From: Flavobacterium pectinovorum
GTDB taxonomy: Bacteria > Bacteroidota > Bacteroidia > Flavobacteriales > Flavobacteriaceae
Reading direction: 5' to 3'
Assembly (NCBI RefSeq): GCF_900142715.1
Contig: NZ_FRBX01000006.1
Coordinates: forward strand, 186,001-250,000
DNA: 64,000 nucleotides
The position numbers and the translations under genes were made by a program. Position 1 is the first letter of the stretch, and each line of letters begins with the position of its first letter. Below the pieces are notes generated by a model, which was not told the DNA's origin, made no database searches, and saw only the letters and a list, made by a program, of their open reading frames with translations. Shown piece by piece: positions 27,928 through 35,681 of the stretch.

Positions 27928-29277
27928 ATGTTTAAAAAAATATTAATTGCGAATAGAGGAGAAATTGCACTTCGTGTAATTCGTACATGTAAAGAAATGG
28001 GAATCAAAACTGTAGCAGTTTACTCTACAGCCGATGCAGAAAGTCTACATGTTAAGTTTGCTGATGAAGCGGTTTGTATTGGTCCTCCTCCAAGTAACTT
28101 ATCGTATTTGAAAATGTCAAATATCATTGCCGCTGCCGAAATTACAAACGCAGATGCAATACATCCAGGATATGGATTTCTTTCTGAGAATGCTAAATTC
28201 TCAAAAATTTGTCAGGAACACGGAATCAAATTTATTGGTGCTGCTCCTGAAATGATTGACAGAATGGGAGATAAGGCTTCTGCAAAAGCAACAATGAAAG
28301 CTGCAGGAGTTCCATGTGTACCAGGTTCTGAAGGATTGTTAGAATCTTTCGAACAAACACAAAAATTAGCTAAAGAATTTGGTTACCCGGTTATGCTTAA
28401 AGCAACTGCCGGTGGTGGTGGAAAAGGAATGCGTGCTGTCTGGAAAGAAGAAGAGCTATTGAAAGCTTGGGAAAGTGCACGTCAGGAAGCTGCTGCAGCA
28501 TTTGGAAATGATGGTATGTACATGGAGAAACTTATTGAAGAACCACGTCATATCGAAATTCAGGTGGTTGGAGATTCATACGGAAAAGCATGTCATCTTT
28601 CTGAAAGAGACTGTTCAGTACAACGTCGTCACCAAAAACTAACTGAAGAAACTCCTTCGCCATTCATGACAGATGAATTGCGTACTGCAATGGGTGAGGC
28701 TGCTGTAAAAGCCGCTGAGTTCATTAAATACGAAGGTGCAGGAACTGTAGAATTTTTGGTTGATAAACACAGAAACTTCTACTTCATGGAAATGAATACG
28801 CGTATCCAGGTAGAGCACCCAATCACAGAACAAGTTATTGATTATGATTTGATTCGTGAGCAAATTATGGTGGCTGCCGGAATTCCGATTTCAGGTAGAA
28901 ACTACTTACCGGAATTGCATGCTATCGAATGTCGTATTAATGCTGAAGATCCTTATAATGATTTTCGTCCTTCACCAGGAAAAATTACTACGCTTCATAT
29001 GCCGGGAGGTCACGGAGTTCGTTTAGATACTCACGTATATTCTGGTTATACTATTCCGCCAAATTACGATTCGATGATCGCTAAATTAATTACTACGGCA
29101 CAATCTCGTGAAGAGGCTATCAGCAAAATGCGCAGAGCTTTGGATGAGTTTGTTATCGAAGGTGTTAAAACTACAATACCTTTCCACAGACAATTAATGG
29201 ATGATCCGAGATATATTGCAGGAGATTATACAACTGCATTTATGGATACTTTTAAAATGAAACCCATAGAAGAATAA
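27928..29277 (+). CDS. accC: Acetyl-CoA carboxylase, biotin carboxylase subunit
   Basis: 449 residues. It carboxylates biotin on AccB using ATP and bicarbonate. N-terminal MFKKILIANRGEIALRVIRT, the glycine-rich ATP loop KATAGGGGKGMR, ERDCSVQRRHQKL, the metal-binding EMNTRIQVEHP and EGVKTTIPFH near the C-terminus are all canonical. It ends 3 bases before a terminator. Confidence 0.97.
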   Translation: MFKKILIANRGEIALRVIRTCKEMGIKTVAVYSTADAESLHVKFADEAVCIGPPPSNLSYLKMSNIIAAAEITNADAIHPGYGFLSENAKFSKICQEHGIKFIGAAPEMIDRMGDKASAKATMKAAGVPCVPGSEGLLESFEQTQKLAKEFGYPVMLKATAGGGGKGMRAVWKEEELLKAWESARQEAAAAFGNDGMYMEKLIEEPRHIEIQVVGDSYGKACHLSERDCSVQRRHQKLTEETPSPFMTDELRTAMGEAAVKAAEFIKYEGAGTVEFLVDKHRNFYFMEMNTRIQVEHPITEQVIDYDLIREQIMVAAGIPISGRNYLPELHAIECRINAEDPYNDFRPSPGKITTLHMPGGHGVRLDTHVYSGYTIPPNYDSMIAKLITTAQSREEAISKMRRALDEFVIEGVKTTIPFHRQLMDDPRYIAGDYTTAFMDTFKMKPIEE

Positions 29278-29280
29278 TAT

Positions 29281-29313
29281 AAAAAGGCTGTCAGATTTGG
29301 CAGCCTTTTTTTA
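29281..29313 (+). terminator. Terminator after accC
   Basis: AAAAAGGCTGTC pairs with GGCAGCCTTTTT (one G-T pair), followed by T-rich DNA, directly after the accC stop. Confidence 0.8.
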
Positions 29314-29331
29314 TTTTACATCATTGTCGCA

Positions 29332-29363
29332 AACCCGACAGGTTTTTAAAACCTGTCGGGGTT
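29332..29363. repeat. Palindromic intergenic element
   Basis: AACCCGACAGGTTT pairs with AAACCTGTCGGG-GTT; a GC-rich hairpin in AT-rich DNA, 20 bases after a proper terminator. The form is that of a dispersed REP-like element found in Flavobacterium intergenic regions. Confidence 0.6.
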
Positions 29364-29379
29364 ACTTTTTATATGGTAA

Positions 29380-29427
29380 ACACATTTTGTGTATACTTTT
29401 TACACACAATATCAGTGAATTACACAC
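29380..29427. promoter_or_regulatory. Possible operator cluster upstream of the PepSY-like array
   Basis: ACACATTTTGTGT is a perfect 5-bp dyad, and TTGTGTA...TACACACAA plus a further TTACACAC make three related half-sites within 48 bases, about 150 bases before the first array gene. This looks like a binding site for a dimeric regulator. The binding protein is unknown. Confidence 0.35.
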
Positions 29428-29577
29428 TTTTTTAATTTACTGATTTTTGGCACATTCGCCTAAATGTCTTTAAAAACAGGCTTTTGCAGAGATTAAGCGA
29501 TTATCATTTTGTTACGGCATAGTTATTTCATTATCTAAAGCGTAAACAACTATTAACTATTTAAATATATACACATT

Positions 29578-29874
29578 ATGAAAAATTTATTTTTATCAGC
29601 CGCAATCGTTTTGGGAAGTTTAACATCATTCGCTTCAACTTCACCAATTTCAAATACAATCGTAAAAACAATTTCTATTCAGGATGAATACACAGAAATT
29701 AAGGTAGAAGAAGTTCCTGCTGCAATTACAGATGCTTTGAAAAAAGCTTATCCGGACGCAGTACTTTCAAAAGCATACAAAAATGCAAAATCAGAATATA
29801 AATTAGATGTTACAGTAGGTGACAAAGTTGGTTCTCTTTATGCTAATGCAGACGGAACATGGATTAAAAAATAA
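29578..29874 (+). CDS. PepSY-like (DUF2874) secreted protein, array copy 1
   Basis: 98 residues: signal peptide MKNLFLSAAIVLGSLTSFAS, then a PepSY-like alpha/beta domain with VPAAITDALKKAYPDA, YKLDVTVGDKVGSLYANADG and a WIKK end. The PF11396-type family is common in Bacteroidota and of unknown function; a periplasmic protein-binding or inhibitory role is often suggested. It is the first of six tandem paralogues and the closest to copies 2 and 3. Confidence 0.85.
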   Translation: MKNLFLSAAIVLGSLTSFASTSPISNTIVKTISIQDEYTEIKVEEVPAAITDALKKAYPDAVLSKAYKNAKSEYKLDVTVGDKVGSLYANADGTWIKK

Positions 29875-29946
29875 TTTAATAGACTTTTATGTTTATTCAA
29901 ATTAAGAATACTAAAATAAAATTACAAATATTAAAATATGACTATT

Positions 29947-30243
29947 ATGAAAAATCTATTTTTATCAGCCGCAATCGTTTTGGGAGGTTTAACATCATTT
30001 GCTTCAACTTCTCCAATTTCAAATACAATCGTAAAAACAGTAACTATTCAGGATGATTATACTGAGATTAAAGTAGTAGAAGTACCAGTTGCAGTTACGG
30101 ATGCACTTAAAAAAGCATACCCGGATGCAGTACTTACAAAAGCATACAAAAATACAAAATCTGAATACAAATTAGAAGTTACCGTAGGAGATAAAGTAGG
30201 TTCTCTTTATGCTAATGCAGACGGAACTTGGATTAAAAAATAA
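29947..30243 (+). CDS. PepSY-like secreted protein, array copy 2
   Basis: 98 residues. The start was placed at ATG 29947 rather than 29938 because all paralogues begin MKN/MKK. Signal peptide as in copy 1 (SLTSFAS becomes GLTSFAS), and the same SPISNTIVKT mature start. It differs mainly by T/S and V/E exchanges, so the duplication is recent. Confidence 0.85.
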   Translation: MKNLFLSAAIVLGGLTSFASTSPISNTIVKTVTIQDDYTEIKVVEVPVAVTDALKKAYPDAVLTKAYKNTKSEYKLEVTVGDKVGSLYANADGTWIKK

Positions 30244-30304
30244 AAATAATATCTGATTTACAACAGATTACTAAAATTAACGTTATTACTTAAAATATAT
30301 TATT

Positions 30305-30601
30305 ATGAAAAATTTATTTTTATCAGCTGCAATCGTTTTGGGAGGTTTAACATCATTTGCTTCAACTTCTCCAATTTCAAATACAATCGTAAAAACAATT
30401 TCTATTCAGGATGATTACACTGAAATCAAACTTGAAGAAGTGCCAGCTCCTATAACAGAAGCTCTGAAAAAAGCTTATCCGGATGCAGTGCTTTCGAAAG
30501 CATATAAAAACACAAAATCTGAGTACAAATTAGATGTCACTGTGGGAGACAAAGTAGGTTCTCTTTATGCTAATGCAGACGGATCTTGGATTAAAAAATA
30601 A
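30305..30601 (+). CDS. PepSY-like secreted protein, array copy 3
   Basis: 98 residues, nearly the same as copies 1 and 2 (same signal peptide and SPISNTIVKT start), with VPAPITEALKKAYPDA in the core helix. It keeps the conserved YKLDVTVGDKVGSLYANADG sheet segment. Confidence 0.85.
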   Translation: MKNLFLSAAIVLGGLTSFASTSPISNTIVKTISIQDDYTEIKLEEVPAPITEALKKAYPDAVLSKAYKNTKSEYKLDVTVGDKVGSLYANADGSWIKK

Positions 30602-30651
30602 GTCGACTAACCAACGACTTAGGTTATAAATTACACTAAAAAACTATTATT

Positions 30652-30942
30652 ATGAAAAAGTTAATATTATCAGCGGCAATTGTTCTGGGAACATTGTCGA
30701 TGCAAGCAGGAAATAATGTCGTTTTAAATTCAAATATTAAAACAGTAAATTTTCAAGACGAATATAAAGAAATCGACGCTGTTCCGGCAGCAGTTAAAAC
30801 ATCTTTGGATAATGCTTATCCAGGCGTAAAGCTTGAAAAAGCATACGTAAACGCAAAAAAAGAGTATAAAATCGAAATTAGCGTTAGAGATGTTAAGTCT
30901 ATTGTTTATACAGACGAAAAAGGAACAATCCTTAAAAAATAA
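30652..30942 (+). CDS. PepSY-like secreted protein, array copy 4
   Basis: 96 residues, diverged from copies 1-3. Signal peptide MKKLILSAAIVLGTLSMQAG, core VPAAVKTSLDNAYPGVKLEK, ending VYTDEKGTILKK. An older duplication. Confidence 0.85.
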   Translation: MKKLILSAAIVLGTLSMQAGNNVVLNSNIKTVNFQDEYKEIDAVPAAVKTSLDNAYPGVKLEKAYVNAKKEYKIEISVRDVKSIVYTDEKGTILKK

Positions 30943-30975
30943 TATAAATTAACATCAACCCAAACAACAATCACT

Positions 30976-31275
30976 ATGAAAAAGTTACTATTATCCACAG
31001 CAATCGTTTTAGGAAGTTTAACTGTAAATGCAGCTACCGTTCCGTTAATAACAAATTCAATGAATCAATCAGTAACTATTCAGGATGAATTTACTGAAGT
31101 TAGTGCTGATGCTGTGCCTGCCGCAGTAAAGTCTACGGTTGAAAAATCTTTTCCGGGAACAAAACTTGAAAAAGCGTATGTAAACGAAAAGAAAGAATAT
31201 AAACTTGAAATCTCAAAAGGAGATCAAAAGTATACTGTATTTGCAGATGCTGAAGGAAACATCATTAAAAAATAA
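30976..31275 (+). CDS. PepSY-like secreted protein, array copy 5
   Basis: 99 residues. Signal peptide MKKLLLSTAIVLGSLTVNAA, core VPAAVKSTVEKSFPGTKLEK, YKLEISKGDQKYTVFADAEG. It groups with copies 4 and 6. Confidence 0.85.
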   Translation: MKKLLLSTAIVLGSLTVNAATVPLITNSMNQSVTIQDEFTEVSADAVPAAVKSTVEKSFPGTKLEKAYVNEKKEYKLEISKGDQKYTVFADAEGNIIKK

Positions 31276-31280
31276 TTATC

Positions 31281-31577
31281 ATGAAAAAGATTGTCCTTTC
31301 AGTAGCGATCGTTTTAGCAAGTTTATCTATTTACGCAACCACAACTTTACAATCTGAAATAGTGAAAAGTGAAGTTGCTATACAAGCCGAATATACAGAA
31401 ATCAGTGCCGATGCGGTTCCTACGGCTGTTAAAACAGCCTTGGAAACTGCTTATCCGGGAGCGAAATTGGTAAAAGCATATGTAAACGATAAAAAAGAAT
31501 ACAAACTAGAAATATCGGTAAAAGACCAAAAGGCTACTGTTTTTTCAGATGTCAATGGTAACTGGTTAAAAATATAA
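31281..31577 (+). CDS. PepSY-like secreted protein, array copy 6
   Basis: 98 residues, starting 5 bases after copy 5. Core VPTAVKTALETAYPGAKLVK, YKLEISVKDQKATVFSDVNG, WLKI end. It is the last copy before a strong terminator, so the six genes are probably one transcript or a nested set. Confidence 0.85.
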   Translation: MKKIVLSVAIVLASLSIYATTTLQSEIVKSEVAIQAEYTEISADAVPTAVKTALETAYPGAKLVKAYVNDKKEYKLEISVKDQKATVFSDVNGNWLKI

Positions 31578-31606
31578 TTAGGTGAATTAGATTTATGTTT
31601 TTGGTG

Positions 31607-31642
31607 AAAAAGAGATTGTTGGGAAACAATCTCTTTTTTTTT
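31607..31642 (+). terminator. Terminator after the PepSY-like array
   Basis: A 14-bp stem AAAAAGAGATTGTT / AACAATCTCTTTTT with a 4-base loop and long T run, 30 bases after copy 6. Confidence 0.85.
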
Positions 31643-31705
31643 GCAAAATTTTATGAAAATACAAGTTTAATAGTGTTATTTTAGCAGAAAAGTCCCTAAA
31701 AACAG

Positions 31706-33055
31706 ATGCCAAAGATATTATTAATAGAAGATGACATTTCATTTTGCAAATTATTAGAACGATTTCTATTAAAAAAAGCATATGATGTAACTATTGCATT
31801 CTCAGCAGAAGAAGCACGATTAGCGATCAAAAAAGAATCTTTCGATTTGATTTTGACAGATCTTCGTTTGCCTGATTCTGACGGTATTGGACTTATGAAA
31901 GAATTTAAAGATTCTTACCCCGATATTCCTGTAATTTTAATGACCGGATATTCAGATGTTAATACAGCGGTAAAAGCAATCAAAAATGGTGCAGCCGATT
32001 ATATCTCAAAACCTTTTAATCCTGATGAGGTTTTATTAGTTATTACAAATGCCCTGCAAAGCGAAACAACAACAGAAGAAACTCCCTCAAAAGAAAAAAA
32101 AGCACCAAGAAAACAAACAACTTCGTCTGAAAATGAATTCGTAAAAGGAATTTCTGTTGCTTCAAAAAAATTGCTCGATCACATTCAATTGGTAAGCCCA
32201 ACAGACATGTCTGTTTTAATCATCGGCGAAAGCGGAACAGGAAAAGAAATCATTGCCAAAAGCATTCATCAGCAAAGCAATAGAAAAAATAATAATTTCA
32301 TTGCAGTCGATTGTGGAGCAATTCCAAAGGAATTAGCCGCAAGTGAATTCTTCGGGCATTTGAAAGGATCTTTCACCGGAGCTATTAGCGATAAAATGGG
32401 CTATTTTGAGGCTGCTAACGGAGGAACTCTTTTTTTAGATGAAATAGGGAATCTGTCCTACGAAAATCAAATACAGCTTTTAAGAGCGCTTCAGGAACGT
32501 AAAATCAAACCTGTTGGTAGCAATAAAGAAATTAATGTTGATATTCGAATCATTACTGCAACAAATGAAGATTTACGCGAAGCCGTTAAAAACGGAGATT
32601 TCCGTGAAGATTTATACCATAGAATAAACGAATTTTCAATTCAGTCTCCATCATTAACAGACAGGGGAGAAGATCTAATGGTTTTTGCCGATTATTTTTT
32701 GGAGAAAGCCAATCAACAACTGAACAAAGAAATTATCGGATTTTCGCCGGAAGTGGTCGATATTTTTCAAAAATACAGCTGGCCCGGAAATTTACGCGAA
32801 TTACAAAACTGTGTAAAACGCGCCACATTATTATCTCGTGGTGATTTTATAGAAAGCGATGTTTTGCCTGCAGAGTTTTTTCAAATTCAAAAACAAAGTT
32901 CAAATACAGGTAATTTTTCATTGTCTGAAAATGAAAAAGAAGCCATTATCTATGCCTTATCAAAAGCGCAAAATAACAAATCGGAAGCAGCAAAATTGCT
33001 TAAAATTACCAGAAAAACACTTTACAATAAATTGAAGCAATACAACATCGATTAA
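31706..33055 (+). CDS. Sigma-54-dependent NtrC-family response regulator
   Basis: 449 residues. Receiver domain 1-115 with acidic pocket (EDD 8-10), phospho-acceptor Asp52 and Lys102. AAA+ domain about 145-385 with Walker A GESGTGKE (174-181), the sigma-54-contact loop read as GSFTGA (221-226, Ser in place of the usual Ala), and Walker B GGTLFLDEIG. C-terminal Fis-type HTH (NNKSEAAKLLKITRKTLYNK). It activates sigma-54 promoters when phosphorylated. Its stop overlaps that of the convergent hybrid kinase, its likely partner. The PepSY-like array just upstream is a candidate target. Confidence 0.93.
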   Translation: MPKILLIEDDISFCKLLERFLLKKAYDVTIAFSAEEARLAIKKESFDLILTDLRLPDSDGIGLMKEFKDSYPDIPVILMTGYSDVNTAVKAIKNGAADYISKPFNPDEVLLVITNALQSETTTEETPSKEKKAPRKQTTSSENEFVKGISVASKKLLDHIQLVSPTDMSVLIIGESGTGKEIIAKSIHQQSNRKNNNFIAVDCGAIPKELAASEFFGHLKGSFTGAISDKMGYFEAANGGTLFLDEIGNLSYENQIQLLRALQERKIKPVGSNKEINVDIRIITATNEDLREAVKNGDFREDLYHRINEFSIQSPSLTDRGEDLMVFADYFLEKANQQLNKEIIGFSPEVVDIFQKYSWPGNLRELQNCVKRATLLSRGDFIESDVLPAEFFQIQKQSSNTGNFSLSENEKEAIIYALSKAQNNKSEAAKLLKITRKTLYNKLKQYNID

Positions 33056-35490
33056 ACAATTTCTTGTTTTAAAGATGTGAAAAGAGTTTCGGTCTTGATT
33101 TTTAAGCTTTCGAGAATATTTTCTAAACCTTCACTTTCTAAATCTTTTCTTTCCAGGTTTTTAAGAATATTTCCAATTTCATTTGCCTGAATTTGCCTGA
33201 ACATTGGAGCAATTCTGTGAGCAATTGTATTGATTTCTGTTATATTTTGTTGGGCTATTGCTTTTTCTAAAAAGACCATATTTTCATCAGTACTTTCAAC
33301 AAATGATACAATGACATCTTTTAGCGCATCATCGTCATTTCCTAAAAATTCTTTTAAAGTTTCTAATGAATAGAATTGAGCTGAATTTGGTTCCACTTCA
33401 TTAACTTCAGTAGTTAGAATATCTTTGTTTTCTAAAATATGTTGAATAGTCTGTAGTAATACTTTTGGCGAATAGGGTTTTTTAATTACTGTCGTAAATC
33501 CTGCCTCGGTGTAAACGGATAAATCCAAATCAGTTCGCCCTGTAAGTGCAATTATCGGCTGGTTTTTATAGGTTGAAAAATTGTAGTTTCTCAATTTTTT
33601 AATAAACGTAAAGCCATCCATTTCCGGCATTTGAATATCAGTAATAATAAAATCGAAATTCGTGTTTGAAACAGCTTCTAATGCTTTTGTTGCCCTGTCA
33701 AAAGACAGAACTTTATGTTTTTCCTGTTTTAAAACGCCGCTCGTTAAATTCAATAAATTGATGTCGTCGTCGATAACAATAAAAGTAAATTTTTTATTGT
33801 TGAGAAAAATAGGTTTTTTAATTTCAGGTATTGTATTTTCACTGGTGTCAAACAATAATGGCAGTTTAATTTCAAAAGTACTTCCTTTTCCAAAAGTGCT
33901 TTCAAGATTTAAAGTTCCACCTAAAATCGATATTATTTTTTGGCAAATTGCCAGACCCAAGCCAGTTCCGCCATATTTCTTTTCGATGTTTTCATTCGCC
34001 TGAGCAAATTCTTCAAAAACCAGTTTCTGATTCGATTTCTCAATTCCTATTCCTGAATCTTCAATTGTTATAATAAAAAAAGGATCTTCAATATCGGCAA
34101 AAGCACTTATTTTTATAAAACCTTCCTCCGTAAATTTATAAGCATTTCCAATAATGTTGGTCAGAATTTGTTTTAAGCGGAAAGGATCTCCCACTACTTT
34201 AGTGTTCAGCTTTTCATCAACATTAATAATCAGTTCAATATCTTTTTGTTTATAAACCGTCTGGATATTTTTAGCAACATCTTCAACAATTTCAGGTAAG
34301 TAAAACGGTACTTTTTCGATTGTAATTTTTCCTGCTTCAATTTGAGAGAAATCCAATAAATCCTGAACCAATTGCGAAATATATTCAGATGAGTTTTTAA
34401 TGTTTTTTACAAAATAGGATTGCTTCGAGTTTACATCAGAATTCCCTAAAAGTTCCGTGTAGCCAACAATTGTACTTAATGGCGTTTTTAAATCGTGACT
34501 TACTGTCGAAATCAATTGTTCACGGCTTTTCAGCAGATTTTTGGTTTTAAAATTCGCAATCTCAAGCTGTTTTTTATACAATTGCGATTTTGAATAATCA
34601 CTAACAATTAAAACCGAGAAAAACAGCGTTAAAATCAAACCAATTATGGCCGAAGCCGTAACAATCTCATTGACCTTTTTTAGTGATTTTTCTTTTAGTG
34701 AATTATTTTTAATAGAGTTAATGATGATTTCTCTCTCGATAATTCGAAGCACTTTTCGAAGTTGTTCCGAAATTGCAATCTCATTTTTCAAGAGTTTGTT
34801 TTCTTCAAAATTCAGAGACTCTTTTTTCTTTTCTGCTTTTAGTTTTACATTACTAAGCAGTTTTTTTGAATTGGCCAAAATAGAATCCGAGGCTTGTTTG
34901 CTCAACGTATTGGTGCTGTCATCGGGAATATTTTGATTGAGATAATCTACATATTTCTGCAATACATTTCGCTGATAATTACCAAGATCATTTGGGTTTT
35001 TGGTAAAATCCTGAAGTTCTAATTTGCGCAGTTTAAACTCCATTTTGGTAATCTCGTCAATCGCCGTATTTACCGAAACTTCGTCTTCAGCTTTATTTTT
35101 TATCGTTTTTAATTGTCTGATGTTTTCTGTTTTTTCAGATAGTAAATAATTTACACTATCCAATAAAACCTTTTGATACTCTGTAGTAACAATTTGTTTT
35201 AAAGTATCAATCCTGCATCGTAACGAATCTGTTTCAGTAAGATAACTTTTAAAATCACTTTCTGAATTGGTCTGAATTGTTTTTCTGGCGAGACTTTCGG
35301 TTTTGTAAACATTCGAAAAAAGTTTGCTGACTCTCAGAATTTTTGTTTTTTCGAAAGCAATCTTGCCTTCAAGTTTATTGTACACCACATTCTCTGAATA
35401 CAAAAACCATCCAACAGTAACAACTAATCCCAATAAGGCAATATAACTGAAGAGGACTTTTATTGCAGTGTAACTTCTTTTGCTCTCCAT
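33052..35490 (-). CDS. Hybrid sensor histidine kinase with receiver and Hpt domains
   Basis: 812 residues. Membrane helix about 12-30, a long helical periplasmic region, second membrane helix about 278-296, HisKA with His332 in STVSHDLKTPLS, and HATPase boxes (IIGNAYKFTEEG, EDSGIGI, GGTGLGLAICQKI). Receiver domain about 565-685 with Asp618, and a C-terminal Hpt domain with His758 in IAHRIAPM. This is a full His-Asp-His relay that could deliver phosphate to Asp52 of the convergent NtrC-type regulator (stops overlap). The signal is unknown; the coiled periplasmic part resembles four-helix sensor domains. Confidence 0.93.
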   Translation of the reverse strand: MESKRSYTAIKVLFSYIALLGLVVTVGWFLYSENVVYNKLEGKIAFEKTKILRVSKLFSNVYKTESLARKTIQTNSESDFKSYLTETDSLRCRIDTLKQIVTTEYQKVLLDSVNYLLSEKTENIRQLKTIKNKAEDEVSVNTAIDEITKMEFKLRKLELQDFTKNPNDLGNYQRNVLQKYVDYLNQNIPDDSTNTLSKQASDSILANSKKLLSNVKLKAEKKKESLNFEENKLLKNEIAISEQLRKVLRIIEREIIINSIKNNSLKEKSLKKVNEIVTASAIIGLILTLFFSVLIVSDYSKSQLYKKQLEIANFKTKNLLKSREQLISTVSHDLKTPLSTIVGYTELLGNSDVNSKQSYFVKNIKNSSEYISQLVQDLLDFSQIEAGKITIEKVPFYLPEIVEDVAKNIQTVYKQKDIELIINVDEKLNTKVVGDPFRLKQILTNIIGNAYKFTEEGFIKISAFADIEDPFFIITIEDSGIGIEKSNQKLVFEEFAQANENIEKKYGGTGLGLAICQKIISILGGTLNLESTFGKGSTFEIKLPLLFDTSENTIPEIKKPIFLNNKKFTFIVIDDDINLLNLTSGVLKQEKHKVLSFDRATKALEAVSNTNFDFIITDIQMPEMDGFTFIKKLRNYNFSTYKNQPIIALTGRTDLDLSVYTEAGFTTVIKKPYSPKVLLQTIQHILENKDILTTEVNEVEPNSAQFYSLETLKEFLGNDDDALKDVIVSFVESTDENMVFLEKAIAQQNITEINTIAHRIAPMFRQIQANEIGNILKNLERKDLESEGLENILESLKIKTETLFTSLKQEIV

Positions 35491-35681
35491 AGGCTGTAAT
35501 TGCTGGTATTTTTAAAATTGAAAGTATTGCAATTTATTTAAAATTTTCTGATTTTCAAGTATAAAATCATATCAATATGTTATATAATTGTAATATGAAT
35601 TTACAAAAAAGCCATCTATTTTTGCCGACTAACAAAGTTGAATCTGCAAAATTAGATGGCTAATTTTATCTATTTAATATA

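Noticed and set aside
29447..29464. Sigma-54 promoter upstream of the PepSY-like array
   Set aside because: TTGGCAC is a perfect -24 half, but the bases at the -12 position (CCTA) do not match TTGC, so it is not claimed as a promoter.
34646..34936. 96-codon plus-strand frame
   Set aside because: Ser/Phe-rich antisense shadow of the hybrid kinase coiled region.
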